A DNA stretch of 64,000 nucleotides from Verpa conica (Eukaryota > Ascomycota > Pezizomycetes > Pezizales > Morchellaceae): contig JAUFSD010000010.1 of NCBI GenBank assembly GCA_033030425.1, forward strand, positions 930,001-994,000, in the 5' to 3' direction. Each line of letters opens with the position of its first letter. The stretch's first letter is position 1. Both the position numbers and the translations under genes were made by a program. Below, piece by piece: positions 22,354 through 34,753 of this stretch. Below the pieces are notes generated by a model. It did no database searches. It saw only the letters and a program-made list of their open reading frames with translations, and was not told the DNA's origin.

Positions 22354-24806
22354 TGTGACGGTTTAACGGCCGTCATGACTAGGCTCAAGGTAGACTCTTA
22401 AAAACAACCGACTACCTCTTTAGAAGAACAGAGATAGCCATTCGACTCAAGACAGAAGGGCAACCGGTGTGACGATTTAACCATCGTCATGACTAGTCTC
22501 AAGTACCTCTCCATATAGAGACACCTAAGGATCTCCCTTGAGGGATAGGACTAGCTATCCCATTCCGGTCAATAGATACTAAGGAAAGTCATTACTATGA
22601 TAGCCCGATCCCTAAGCGAGCTGGCGAGCTCCTAGGACGGAGCAAAGCTCACCGTCGTCGGTATGCGACAGAGACCAGAGTAATGCGTCTGTAGCTTATA
22701 GCTACGGGAGATACTAGTGCAATGAGACTGAAGCAGTTACCTCCATGAACAGAGTTAAGCTCCTGTTCCTCTAGAAGGAATAATAACAGCTTCGCTGATG
22801 GCCAATCTTATGGGAGGCCGAGAGCCATGAAACGAGAGCAAAGCTATGCTTAGTAGTTAGGGCCGCCAGCAAAATAAATAATTAACCTGGCGGCATCACG
22901 AATCGAACCATACGGGGCTAGGCCTTGTGCTTCGCCCTAAAGGTCCTTATGGATCAAGATTACCTCTCCGCCACGTCCCCAGGTTGGACTAGGAACGTGG
23001 GTAAGGAATCTAAGCAACGGCAGGAATCGCCAGTGGGTTACCCTACCTAGGGGACTCTGTGTTTTCTAACACCCCCGAGGCGCCCCACTGTGCCACCCGC
23101 CGTTTGCAGAGGGGGCCCCCCTGAGTTGCTGATTCCCTAACAAAAAGACAAGTTTTGGACCCCAAAAATAACCCCAAAACCGTCAGGAAAATTTGTCCAA
23201 CCAAACCAAACTCGGAGGGTATATGGGAGACAGTGCTGCAAATCCATAGGTGCAATCGGATTTGAAATCGGACTATTTTAGCAAAAGTTACAGAGTTTTT
23301 AGTAACCAACGCTTTTAGTCGCTAGTCTATCGACCCCGCTAGTTCTTAGGGGCGCTCTAGACTCAGTTGATTTCCAAGCACGGAGGAATTGTTCCCCGCT
23401 TCTTGGCAGCTTGCTCGCAATCAAAATCATAGCTTAAACCCGTCCTTCCCCCAGGACAATCATTCTTGCTAGTCAACGAACAACCGTTGTTCTGAGACCC
23501 TCATACTCTTTGCTAAAGACGTTTGTCTTCCCCTGGGAAGCAGAGCCTTTTAAAGTCTTTAGTTTGCAACCCTTAAAAAATCCTTATACCTGTTTAGCCT
23601 AGGGACTGTCGACCTTCCGTGTTGACGAGCGGTTCTAAGCCTCGCTGCTGAAGCTTCTCGTCAGAAAGGGAGGTTGTTGGTTTTTTTTGGTACGGCAGTA
23701 CTCCCCTGGGAGTGCCCCCGTTACAACCGGCTTTACTGCTAGATAATTTATATAATCCTAAAACGGCTGTCTTTGGAACAATAGATGAAGCCTGCTATTG
23801 GTAGTATGCGACAGAAAAGGAAACAGTGGTCTATGACTCTAAGAGCAATAAGAAAATACCAGTACAGTGAGCAAGAACAGTTGCCTAGAAGCAAAGAAGG
23901 AATAAGCTCCTTCCCTCGCTTAGGAATAACAATTGAACCGCAGCCGGTCCTCCTTGATGGTTAGGAAGATCGTAAGCTTAAGCAAAGATAGCAAAACCAG
24001 GTTATGTGTTAGAAGGGCTGACGGGCAAAAATAATTACCTGGCAGCGCCACAAATTGAACCATACGGGGTTACATATGTGCTTCACCCTAAAATTCTTAT
24101 AGATCAAAATTACTTCTCCGCCACGCTCCAGGAATAGACTAGGGCTGCAGGAAGAAATCTTAGCAACGGTTGGAATCATCAATGGGTTACCCTATTTTAG
24201 GGAAACAGCGTTCTCTAACACCTCTGAGGTACCCCACTGTGCCACCTACCATCTGCAGAGAGGGCCCCACTAAGTTGCTGATTCCCTAACAAAAAGACAA
24301 GTTTTGGATACTAAAAATAACCTCGAACTGTCAGGAAAATTTGTCTAACCAAACCACACTCAAAAAGTATATGGGAGACAGTGCTGCAAATCCATAGGTG
24401 CAATCGGATCTTAAATTGGACTACTATAGCAAAAGTTACAGGTTTTTTGTGACAACCGCTTTTTAGTCGCTGGTCTATTAACCCGCTAGTTTTTAGGGGC
24501 GCTCTAGACTTAGTTGATTTACAAGCACGGAGGAATTATTCCCCCACTACTTGGCAGCCTGCTCGCAATCAAAATCATAGCTTAAACCCGTCCTTACTCC
24601 AGAATAAAAACAATTCTAGCTAGTCAACGAACAACCGTTGTTCAGAGGCCGTCACACACTCTACTAAAGACGTTTGTCTTCCGTTGGAATCAGAGCCTTT
24701 TAAAGTCTTTAGTCATCTCTACCTAAAATCTTATTTCTGTATTTAATAAAAAGACTGTCGACTTTCTGTATTGACGAACGGTTGTAAGCCTCGCTGCTGA
24801 AGCTTC
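22354..24806. mobile_element. Old degenerate LTR1 copy, interrupted by a younger LTR1
   Basis: 22354-22462 and 23731-24806 together form one diverged LTR of the 1.26-kb family (many transitions, small indels). It is cut by an intact member of the same family (22468-23725) and truncated on the right by a MITE. Confidence 0.8.
22468..23725. mobile_element. Solo LTR, 1258 bp (LTR1 family)
   Basis: Ends TGTGACGATTTAACC ... GCCCCCGTTACA, with 5-bp duplication ACCGG (22463-22467, 23726-23730). No internal domain of this family was found in the window. Near 22880-22970 (reverse strand) it has a tRNA-like pair of words, TGGCGGAGAGG and GGTTCGATTCG. The 88-codon frame at 23043-23309 recurs in all copies because the LTRs are alike, not because it is a gene. 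Confidence 0.9.
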
Positions 24807-25056
24807 CATCAGCAAAAGTACTTTTCAATCCCAGAGCATTCCTGGGACAACTGTGGGACAAATTACATTGTAGCTGGAGACACCACACAGTCTCAAGAGA
24901 CAAAATGCCTGTCCCTAGAATGGATCTTGGGACTGGGTAGTATCTCTATTCTGTCCCAATTGTGTCCCAGTTGTGTCCCCCACTGTCTCCCTTATCCCTG
25001 GGACTATCTGGGACTATCTGGGACTATTTTTGAAGAAAAAAAGACTTTTGCTAATG
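24807..25056 (-). mobile_element. GGGAC-rich MITE, copy 2
   Basis: Same family as 20778-21017, reverse orientation. The right terminus has mutated to CTAATG. It contains triple CTGGGACTAT near 25000-25028. It truncates the old LTR1 copy. Confidence 0.8.
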
Positions 25057-25368
25057 AAGGAGTTTGGAGGAAAGTTAAAGAAGAATATGAAGGAGATAAG
25101 AGAACTGTAGATCAGAAAAAAGGGTTTCAAGAATGTATAATGTTTTGGGAGGCAATATATTATGGAGTGAAAAGTTTTTTTTATATTTAGAAAAAAAAAC
25201 AAAGAAAGAAAAGGAAGCAACAGCTGCCGCTTTGAAAATTTAAAATGAAAAGAAAGAAGTAGGAGTCAAACAGGCTCTATGACTGGCTCCACTTCTTAAG
25301 TAATAAAGAAATTGTCCTCACAAGTTCCTCATCAAGCAGAAAACTAGAAGAAGTGGTGGTAGTGTGAT
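25057..25368. other. Unassigned spacer
   Basis: An AG-rich 45-codon frame (ending 25190) follows the MITE; no family was recognised. It may be the tail of a lost element. Confidence 0.3.
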
Positions 25369-25734
25369 TTTCAAGGGGATGGTGTAGGGACAGCGTAATC
25401 ATAGGATACAACTAACTCAATGGCAAGGTAAATATCCGTTACAAGCAAAATACCAAAAGTTTGTGAAGTAAAAAGTAGTTTCAGCGATCGCAAAGCGATG
25501 TGGCAGCAGAGAAGCAGCAAGAAAAGAAATTTGTATTGAATCTAACTGAAGAAATGTTGCGTAAAGAGAAGAAGGAAAAACTATAACAGAGAGAGAGCAA
25601 TGCTCCATATTTATACACAAAAATTCTGTCATACAATCTCTTTGTACCCGAATTCTCAGCTCCTATTACTCTATCTTTCACCTTGCCTACGATTGCTACG
25701 TGACTAATCCCTGTACTCTGATCACTCCGTGAAA
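25369..25734 (-). mobile_element. Solo LTR of the chromovirus family
   Basis: TTTCAAGG...CCGTGAAA ends as in the complete gypsy element at 44786-50590. Contains GCAATGCTCC and 'atatttatac' (reverse TATA) and 'atgttgcgtaaag'. Flanks GTGAT / GTTAT are an imperfect 5-bp duplication, consistent with age. Confidence 0.8.
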
Positions 25735-25745
25735 GTTATAGACTG

Positions 25746-25985
25746 CATCAGCAAAAGTTTTTTTTTCTTCAAAAATAGTCCCAGATAGTCTCAGAGATAA
25801 GGGGAACAGTGGGGGACACAACTGGGACGCAATTGGGACAGAATAGAAACACCACCCAGTCTCAAGATCCATCTCAGAGACAGGCATTTTGTCTCTTGGG
25901 ACTGGGTGGTGTCTCCAGCTACTATGTAATTTGTCCCACAGTTGTCCCAAGGATGCTCTGGGATTGAAAAGTACTTTTGCTGATG
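25746..25985 (+). mobile_element. GGGAC-rich MITE, copy 3
   Basis: CATCAGCAAAAG...CTTTTGCTGATG, 240 bp, about as well preserved as copy 1. Confidence 0.85.
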
Positions 25986-26034
25986 TGATATTGCTACCAG
26001 AAAAATATTTTCAAACCACATCTATACTCTTTCT

Positions 26035-26381
26035 ACCAAAAAATAAAGGCTTTGAAGGGTGAGGCAGTGATGATGGAAAATGAAGCAGGCCCTTATACAC
26101 ATCAGTTTTTGCAGGAGTTGAGAGAAAAGGAGAGTGTTGTCCAGAAGGAGTGGCCAAGCTCATCACCAAATTTAAATGCAATTGAGATTTTGTGAGATTA
26201 TATGGAGAATACAATTTCTGCTTGCAAGCCTAGAGTCACAAAGATAAAAGATTTTATTACTGTACTTCAGGAGGAGTGGGAAGCTATCCCTCAAAAAAAA
26301 ATTGGTTCTTTAATTAATAGTATGCCCAATAGAGTAAATGCATGTATTAATGATATGGAAGGCAACAAATATAACTTTTAA
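26035..26381 (+). pseudogene. Tc1/mariner transposase fragment, C-terminal end
   Basis: Translates to a decayed DDE end: MMENEAGPYTHQ, then EWPSSSPNLNAIEIL followed by TGA where Trp is expected (TGG to TGA), then DYMENTISACKP and IGSLINSMPNRVNACIND before the natural stop. The upstream half is absent. The family pattern WPxxSPDLNPIExxW supports a Tc1-type origin, distinct from the fragment at 58989. Confidence 0.7.
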
Positions 26382-27023
26382 ATTTTTTTTGTACATAGTA
26401 TTACAGGGTTTCACTGTGATCCCGATCGGTACCGGGATTCCGATCACCTGAGACATTTCCGCTCTTTGTAACTTTACATACAATAGTAGGAAAAAAAAAT
26501 ATATATAAAATAGATATAAAGTAATATTAGGGGACTCAATTAGATGGTATTTGGTGGATTAAAAAGCCCTCCCAAGCCCTAGCTGCCAATAGAAGACTGA
26601 TTTAGAGGCCCCAAAAAGGCCTGGTTTTAGAGGTTTTTAGACCATGCTTTTAGATAAGATGGGGCCAAATGATAGGTGATGCCACAGTAAGTCAATAAAG
26701 TACTAGAGATTACATATATATAGTTAGAGAGTGCACCCTGAGCATGGGAAGGTATGGGTAATACTCCTTCATGTGGTGTATCCCTTCAAAGTCCAAAAAA
26801 TCGTGATTTTTTGACTATTTTAGGAGAGTATGGCCCAGAAGGTGATATGTAACTATTTTATAGAACAGACTATACTTATCAGAGAGATTATTTATAGTTT
26901 ATATAATAATAACCATGTATTTTAGCAGTCACTAGAGTGTAAGAGTAGTTTGCTATCACCTAGTATTTTATCATCCATACAAAAAAAACACGGATTTTGA
27001 CCGATATTCTATACTGCAGGAAC

Positions 27024-27598
27024 TGTAACCGCCCCTGCTGTGTTACTTTGTTCTTTGTTTTACCCGTTTTGGATGCGGTTATGGCACTAACCACTTTGGA
27101 ATTTCTTTATTTGTTTCTTTGGATCTGTTTTACTATGTTTGGGAACCCCGCCGGAAGCGGAGCAATTGTTGTACCGGGGTGGTACCGGATCGGGATGATT
27201 AGTATTTCTTTAGTGTTTTGATCCTGGCATAGATCGGAGATTAGGGTACCGGGATCGGAGGAATATGACAGGAATGGAGGAATAGTTGTGCAGGGTTATT
27301 TTTGATTACTGTTTATTTGTTTTTGGACCGGAGCATGGAATGCCCCGGCTAATTTATGTATGTTTTTGTTTTAGTATAAAACCTGCCGTGTCTAGCTACC
27401 TAAGTTAGTTATCAATATATGCAATTGACCGGCTACCTTTAGTTCATATCAGTATATTAGCCTATCGAGTCTAGTCAAGTTAGTCAATCTCTTTGAGATA
27501 GCTACTAGGCTTAGCCTGAAACCTCCCCCTACCACAATTACCCTACTAGTAAGGTGCCGAGCAGTGCTTGCACCTAACTAGTGTGTGATTGTGTTACA
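27024..27598 (+). mobile_element. Solo LTR4, 575 bp
   Basis: TGTAACCGCCCC...GATTGTGTTACA with perfect duplication GGAAC (27019-27023, 27599-27603). Confidence 0.92.
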
Positions 27599-27670
27599 GG
27601 AACTAATGCTAGTATAGTCTTATAGAATAGAGATTAGACTGTAACGGTAGTCCAGAGGAGCGTGCCTAGG

Positions 27671-28255
27671 TGACACGGACAAAGGGCTTAGGTACTTCGG
27701 AAAACGAGGAGAGCTTTGGACGGCAACAGTGATTCTTCGATAGAGTTCTTAGATATAACAAATCTAAGGAAACAGAGAATTTCTTTGATAAGACTAAGTG
27801 AAAAAAAGATTGCGTAACGAAAGAAATCCTACCAGGAGGGGGCAAAGCGTCCTTCTTATATACTCCCTGTTTCCTCCTTGTACGATCCGAGCCCCACTCT
27901 GTTATCTTTCTCTATTACAAATGTTGTCGAACATGTCATGTTCGACGTGCAAGTTCTTTTCCTATGCCACTCCCATACTAAAACTACTTTCCCTCTAACT
28001 ATCCGGTTGTGCGCGCCAGTTTCAATCTGCTTCCTCCCACCACTTCTAGGCACCTGAAGCTTCCGCTTTACCCGATCCCGACATCCCACCTATGCTTGGT
28101 GTGACACAATAGCGTAACTGGCCCGGAACTGGTTTTTCTCTCATAAGTGCCAGGTCTAAACCCGCGTCCTAAGCCGATCCGATCTCCGGATGGGAGTGGG
28201 GGCAAACGCAACCCGCTTCCGCGGTGGTTGACAGCCCACGGAGCTGCCCGTGACA
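27671..28255 (-). mobile_element. LTR2-related LTR, 585 bp
   Basis: Reverse-strand start TGTCACGGGCAGCTCCG, a TATA-like GTATATAAGAAGG, then TTACGCAATC. It is preceded on the + strand by CCTAGG, as is the copy at 40826. No clear target duplication. Confidence 0.65.
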
Positions 28256-28750
28256 TAGACTCACTATACCTTTTAGAGAAGCACTCTATACTTTACAGAT
28301 TATATACTAAGCTATTATATATCACTCTCTGGGCTATACTCCCCTAAAATAGGCAAAAATTGCGATTTTTTGGACTTCGGGGGAGATACACCACATGAAG
28401 GAGTATTACCCATACCTTCCCATGTTCAGAGTGCACTCTCTAACTATATATATGTAATTTCTGTTACTTTATTGACCTACTGTGGCATCACCTATCATCT
28501 GGCCCCATCTTATCTAAAAGCATGGTCTAAAAAACTCTAAAACTGGGCTTTTTTGGGCCTCTAAATCAGCCTCCTATTGGCACCCAGGGTTCATTGTACT
28601 CTCTAAATAGTTAAAAGCCACCCAAATGATCTGTCTAATAATTATTATATTGACTCCCCTCTCCCCTCTACATATGGGGGGCCTCAAAGCGAAAAATGTC
28701 TTAGATGATCGGAATCCCGGTACTGATCGGGATCATGGTGAAACCCTGTA

Positions 28751-29595
28751 TTCTTTCTTATCTTATAATTATTCCTGTATTTTCTTAATATTTTATCTCT
28801 TTATTTGGTTGAGTTGTAGTTACTTTAAATGAGGGGTTGTAGTTGCATTGTGGGCTTGAGCAAACTCTTTCTTGAAATGCGAGTATACCGTGTAGATATT
28901 ATGTTAGCAATACTACCGGAACATTTGCGTTGCAACCACATTTTGTATGCAAAAGCATTCTCGAGCAAGTTTTACTCCACAACCACGATAGCTATAAGAA
29001 AGATAGTTTTATTTATGGAATCCCCAGGGGCTATAGTGGTGTAAGCTTAGTGTGACTGTTTGTGTCAAGCTTTTGGGTGGGGGTTTTGTGGGAGATTTGC
29101 TTAGGTGCAATCTAAATTTTCGGGTAGATTTGATAACGTATGATAGCTTAATAAAACATTATCTTAATCTTCATAAATAATCACGACCATAGATCGTGAT
29201 AGGTACTCTACCAATAGCCCTCTCAGGACCCTATTAATAGTCCGGTATCTCATAGATAGTCCGTGCTAAATCGGACTCATGTCAGCCACCAGGCCGTATC
29301 CGCTGTCCGGCCGCAACTGACTGTACAACATAGCGTTGTTTTTTTCTCACGACGCAATACACACTTAATTGTTTACCCTCCACTGTTCATTTGCCTACAC
29401 CAATATTCTTTCCACAAGGGCTCCGTACATACTGCAAATAGAAGTAAAAAACGCTAGTCCCTTGTATATCCAACTACTTTTACTCACACAAGGAACCTCC
29501 AATAATTATTCCGGAATTAACTTTTATAACCCAACCCGTCTATGTATGCATATCCACATCTCTTACCAGCCTATAAAATATAAAATTGAAGGCAA
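28751..29595. other. Intergenic region downstream of the ABC transporter
   Basis: No gene or clear repeat. It includes the 3' untranslated part of the ABC transporter gene (29500-29595). Confidence 0.45.
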
Positions 29596-32384
29596 TCAGT
29601 TCTGGCGCGAATCCTCATGTGAAGACTCCGTGGCCTTCACGACCTCTTCCTCCTCCTCCTCCTCCTCCTCCTCCTCCTCTTCTTCTTCCATTGTTGTCTC
29701 CCCTGATTCCATCCTTGCATCAATTTCTATCGGCGGACCATGTGGTGGTCTCGGTGAGATATCCCCGCCATGAAGCTGCCATTCCATAAGCCTACTAAAA
29801 GGACCATCCCTAGCACTTAATTCTTTGAATGTTCCTTGTTCTGCAACCCTTCCATCGGAACCAAGAACAATAATCCGGTCGCTTCTCTTGATCGTCGAGA
29901 GTCTATGGGCGATACTGATAGTAGTGGATGAAGAGCGCATGAGTTTAGTCAAGGCTTCGTTTACAGCTGTTTCGGACTCTGCATCTAGGGCTGATGTAGC
30001 CTCGTCCAAGATAAGGATATCCGGGTCTTTAACAAGAGCACGAGCAATGGCTATTCGCTGCTTCTGTCCCCCAGAAAGCATAGCGCCACGAGCACCGACA
30101 GAGGTTTCGAGGCCGTCTGGAAAGTCTGAAATGAACTGGCAGTTTGCTTTTCTTGCTGCTGCGATTATCTCCACTCTTGTAGCCTGAGGCTTCCCGTATG
30201 CAATGTTCTCGGCAATAGTACCGGAAAATAGGACGGGTTCTTGAGCGACCACACCAATTCTTCGACGGAGTGATTTGAGGTTAAACGATGAAATGTCAAC
30301 ATCATTAATCTTGATCGAACCAGATGTAGGTGAATAAAACCGGAGTAGTAGGGAGCCTGTTAAAAAAATTTAAATTACCCTATTCAGAAAATTAGATTAG
30401 GACCCCTTACTAATTGTGGACTTCCCGCCTCCTGAAGAACCAACGATAGCAACGTTTGTTCCGGGGGGTATCTCAAAGGTCAATCCGTCAAAAATGTTGA
30501 CCGCTGGGCGAGTCGGGTAACTAAAAATAACATCCTCAAATCTAATAGTTCCACGAGCAGAGCTCACAGGGTTTCCGACTAGTGATGACCTCAATTAGAA
30601 AGGTTATTAAGATAGCCCTAGTGAATAATAAGAAAACTACCTGTTGGTGAAATGGAAGGTTTTCTGTCCTGTAACTCAAACAATCGACTAGCAGCACCAA
30701 CACCCTTCATGAGTTCCGAATAGAAGGTTGACAGCCCAAAAAGGCTCGATCCAGCGTACGCAGTATACCTAGTTACTCGTTCAGCAAGATTCCTACCATG
30801 GGAGCATAATGGAGACATACATCAAAAACGACGACAATTCACCAATACTAATTGCACCTGATTTAACCTGCTGTCCTCCGATGTAAAGAATGGCAAGAAT
30901 AGTCATGTTTCCAATTAATCCTGTCTAAAACCCACCTCCGTTAGTAATGTACTCATAAAGAAAGCTCTACCAAAACAACATACTATCTTCCTTGCTAGTC
31001 TAAAGAGGCTTACTTACGCTGCTAAAAAAAGTTGCGCTAATCAATGCTTCTCGTTTTCCGAGCCCAAAGATCTTTTTGACCTGGCGATTATATCTTCCAA
31101 CTTCCAAAATCTCTCCAGCAAATGCTTGGCTAGTCCGAACGTTACCCAGACGCTCTTCGGCAATCTTCGTCAAAGTTCCGACATTCCGCTGGATTTTCCT
31201 ACTCAAATTCCTGATACTCCTTCCATAAAAGAAAGCGCCAATAGCAATTGGAGGAAACATTATTGTCATAACCGCTGTCAACTTCAGGCTTACATACGCC
31301 ATCAATCCCAAACCAGCACCACCGGTGACAAGGGCACGAAGCCCATCGGAAATATTCTGAGTGATGCTTTTACCAACGACGACAGTATCGGACGAAAGAC
31401 GCGAAATCAAATCACCAACACGATTTGCGTCGAAGAATTCCGCATTCTGGACATACGTCCGACGAAAAAGCTGAGACCGAAGGCGGGCAACAATACGTTC
31501 ACCAACAATACGGAGAAGGATGATACGGGCGTAATTGGCAGCAGCACCCATACATAGGACCTAGTATATTATCAACCGAATGCTCAAATCCATGAATCTC
31601 TGGGATACTCATTACCCCTGCAAGAGCCATGTAGAACTGCGGAAGTGCTAACCCGAATAGAGTTCCGGCTTCTGCATCAGGTCTCGTCGCCATATCCAGA
31701 ATCTTTCCAATAGAGAAGCTTATAGTAATATTTTCAGTACCATAATTTCTCATTTGTTGACTACAGGTACTACATACGGAATAGACATCGTAATCGTAGA
31801 GCTAACCAACAGGAACACGAATGCAACTATAATACACTTTCAGCATTCAATTTATACCTCAACCGTACATTCTAGCTCTTACCTCCAAGCCATTTAGCTT
31901 CCGGACGAGCAATCCTTAAGAGTCGAACGATTTCGCTTATCCCTGGTTTGGTTGAATTTGGTAAACCATCTTTATTCAGCCTTGCCGAGAGATTGACTTG
32001 CGCTGCACGAGATGCTTTTTCAGAACGCCCAAAACCTTCGATTTCAACTGGTAAATTCTCTTGGTTCTGAGCCAGAGACTTTTTGTTACTATATTTTCGG
32101 GTCGAGTGTAGTATCCACGGTGTAGGGAGTAGGTGTCTCTGGGGAGTCCAAGCGTTCCTAGGAACATGATTTAGGGTCGAGAGCCCCGAGAAAGGCTCTA
32201 GAAAACTTATTGAGGGCAATAGCCCAGTATTGGAGAGGATAGAACGTCTCAAGAACGGCCGGAAGGCACTCAATGAAGTGTAAGTGGCGCAGGAATGGAA
32301 TTTCAGAGCTGGTAGTGCGACGGGTACCCTTGAGGGTGCCGAGACTCGGAGCCCCAAACGCAGAGGGGGGATCAACGGGCGCAT
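29596..32384 (-). CDS. MDL1: Mitochondrial ABC half-transporter, Mdl1 type, 785 aa, eight exons
   Basis: Inner-membrane ABC exporter of the B subfamily; yeast Mdl1 exports peptides made by matrix proteolysis. Exons (complement): 31883-32384, 31778-31826, 31616-31718, 31018-31560, 30821-30924, 30641-30768, 30411-30578, 29596-30356; total 2358 nt. The first 100 or so residues are Arg/Ser/Leu-rich with few acids, like a mitochondrial presequence. The membrane domain spans exons 1-6 with ANYARIILLRIVGER, FDANRVGDLISRLSSDT and IRNLSRKIQRNVGTLTKIAEERLGN. The nucleotide-binding domain has Walker A GSSGGGKST, Q-loop VVAQEPVLFSG, signature LSGGQKQR, Walker B ILILDEATSALD and the switch IAHRLSTI. The acceptor giving SPTVGNPVSS is the second of two AGs. 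A run of about 16 Glu (GAG/GAA microsatellite, around 29645-29690) lies near the C-terminus and is unusual for the family. Mdl2 is the main alternative name. Confidence 0.93.
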
Positions 32385-32965
32385 GACATGGAAATTGATC
32401 CCAGAAATGACTGTACGAGAGCCTAGGATAGCCTCAGTAACTCGATGCCCGGTGGAAGCAATGGATAGGGAGAATTTGATAATAATAGTGATGATGTTAG
32501 GGGAACGAGCGGTTGTGAAATAGCAAAGAAAGCACTAGTACAGCGCTGGGTGCAATTTTGTGGTGGGGTTTGTCCTCGCATGCGCCAAGACTCCCAGTTG
32601 ACGGGAGTACATGTAATGATGCACGTTGCATGGAAGTGCCTAGACGACTCAAGATCTCGCGATTATCTCCAGTCTTGAAATCCGCTGAAGTAGCTAAATT
32701 ACACTCGCCCTATATATAACCCTCTAACGACTCGACATACTGCGAGTGCCTCGCCCCCTACTACCACTTTCACCCCTTCATGTTGTAATAAATTTAGTAA
32801 CCAACTACTTACCCCCTTCTTACCTCAATCCCCGCTTCAAACCTCCTTCCTACATATACCATCGCCATCATTACCATCATCAGCGCCGCCACCGGCACCA
32901 GCATTATCGTCATCATCACCACCATCATCATCATCACTCGCCTTTGTCTATCTTGGTAATTAGCT
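32385..32965. promoter_or_regulatory. Bidirectional promoter region, Mdl1-like / Cdc37
   Basis: 581 bp between divergent starts. A TATA-like 'tatatataacc' lies at about 32710 in the Cdc37 direction. CT-rich tracts and a (CATCAC)-like run occur at 32860-32940 in the presumed 5' leader. Confidence 0.5.
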
Positions 32966-34753
32966 ATGGTTCTTGACTACTCTAAATGGGATAAGTAAAC
33001 ACCCTAGCTCGCTTACTCATACGCCTTCTTTGGCCCTTCCCTTTCAACTTTCCATCCCCCGTAAACTAACATAAACTATAAAAGGATCGAGCTATCCGAT
33101 GATTCCGATATTGAAGTCCACCGTAAGCACCAAAAATTTTCCCAGTACTAAAATTCAGCTAACAGTACCTCCTACAGCAAATGTTGACAAACGTTCATTC
33201 ATCAACGCTAAACGGCGGCAGATCCATGAGACACGTGCTGTGCGCAAGCAGAACATCAGCAACCTGCGCATGGAGCTCTCAATGAATGAAGTCCTTCTTA
33301 AACGTTTAGCGAGACTTATTTCCACCCTAGAGTCCAGCACAACTTCCAAATCCCCCGAGGAAGTGGTGCTACAAGCACTTGTCGACATTTCATCTGAGGA
33401 AGGTGAAAAAAAGATACCAACGCTCCCTCCAAACACCCCAACATATGCCCAAATGATGGCATCACTAGTCGATTCAATAAAGCGAGAAATCGACCAAGAA
33501 CAACCAGTAGACATTACAAAGGCCTTTTTGGATAAGCTTATAGAGCACAAAGGCAAACTTATGGAGGTTTACAGCCAGTCAGGCAAGAGGCTGGCGGAGC
33601 TAGAAAAGGAAGAGAGTTCAAAAATCACTAGTGATCAACTCCACGATGGGTTTTCTGCTGGCCACGTCAACAAGACTGTACAGTTCCCCACTGCCCCAGA
33701 AAAGAAGAAAGCAACTCAAAAATTACATACCGTGGAACAAATCAACTCTGGCTCCAAGGCCGGGAAATCCCAAAATGATTCTACATCATCAGGTGCTGAT
33801 GCGGACTTGGAAGAATCTGCCGAGGACGATAACGAGGATCACATCGAGCCGACAAGGTTAGGCCGAGAATTTGCTAAAATCAAAATTGGCGATTACCGGA
33901 AGTGCATGGAATATGTCTCACGAAATCCATCTGTAGTAGCAGAGAGAGAGACGGATGGGCTTTTGATTGAAGCATTTAATTCACAGATTGACGGAAAGGA
34001 CGATTATGCAAAACAGTGTGTACACCAAGCGCTACTACTACAGTATTGCCGTCAGCTAGGAAGAGATGGTGTCGCACTATTTTTCAAACGGTATACATTT
34101 CCCGGTTATGTACATATCCATCATCTTTGACATGCATCTAGTATCACAACACCAAACCACCAAGCACAAAAGGTTTTCCACGAAGATGTTACAACAACCT
34201 ACCAGAGGATCCGCGAGCGTGCCAAGACCATGGCTGAAGAGCGTAACAGTGAATCTGCCGGAGTAGAACAGATACAACTACACGCTGTAGACCCTAACAC
34301 CCAAATAACTATCGCTGTTCCAACAGTTGGTTCAGAAGATCCTGAAATCCAAGGATCAAGAAAGATATTCGAGTCCTTCCCTCCAGGCCTACAGAGAGCT
34401 CTTGAAAGCGGGAGTTTAGACGAGGTCAACAAGGTTCTGGGGAAAATGAGCGTTGAGGAAGCAGAAGAAATTGTTGGGCTCCTCGGAGAGGTAAATGATA
34501 TCTAAATCTTTGACCTGGGGATGGTATAAGACTCACTAGATTACAGGGGGGCATGTTATCACTCGAAAGCCAGATCATTGACGCCACTACCGAAGAAGGA
34601 AAAGAAAAACTTAAACAAATCGAAGAGGACGAGAAGCAAGCAAGAGCAAACAACTCAGACAGTACAGATGGTACCGCTACCGCCACAGAAGTAGATACAA
34701 GAGGAAAGGGCAAGGCAAAAGCAGAACATTCATATGTCGAAGAGGTTGATTAA
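32966..34753 (+). CDS. CDC37: Hsp90 co-chaperone Cdc37, 511 aa, five exons
   Basis: Loads protein kinases onto Hsp90. Exons 32966-32994, 33085-33122, 33178-34090, 34142-34490 and 34547-34753; total 1536 nt. The N-terminus MVLDYSKWDKIELSDDSD contains the conserved Ser in an acidic CK2 context, followed by IEVHPNVDKRSFINAKRRQIHE, the kinase-binding signature. A long coiled-coil-like helix follows, then an acidic linker (ADLEESAEDDNEDH), the Hsp90-binding middle domain (YRKCMEYVSRNPSVV, CVHQALLLQYCRQLGRDGV, FHEDVTTTYQRI) and a C-terminal helical part with FPPGLQRALESGSLDEVNKVLGKM. The small first two exons are fixed by donors GTAAAC and GTAAGC and by restoring the conserved N-terminus. Length is typical. 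Confidence 0.95.

Larger units (their letters stand above)
26404..28748. mobile_element. Long fold-back element with TA target site and two nested LTRs
   Basis: Termini CAGGGTTTCAC ... GTGAAACCCTG flanked by TA (26402-26403, 28749-28750). The left arm (26404-about 26900) and right arm (about 28262-28748) are inverted copies over roughly 500 bp, sharing for example 'atgcttttagataagatggggcca' split across lines and 'gggtaatactccttcatgtgg'. The centre holds solo LTR4 (27024-27598) and an LTR2-like LTR (27671-28255). No transposase. Terminus and TA duplication suggest a Tc1/mariner-superfamily dependent. Confidence 0.75.

Noticed and set aside
22880..22970. A functional tRNA gene inside LTR1
   Set aside because: A- and B-box-like words exist, but acceptor and T stems do not pair well and no anticodon arm could be assigned.
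23043..23309. An 88-residue frame recurring at 39601, 44464 and 60766
   Set aside because: It lies in the middle of LTR1 and is repeated only because the LTRs are similar; no promoter, domain or conserved start context.
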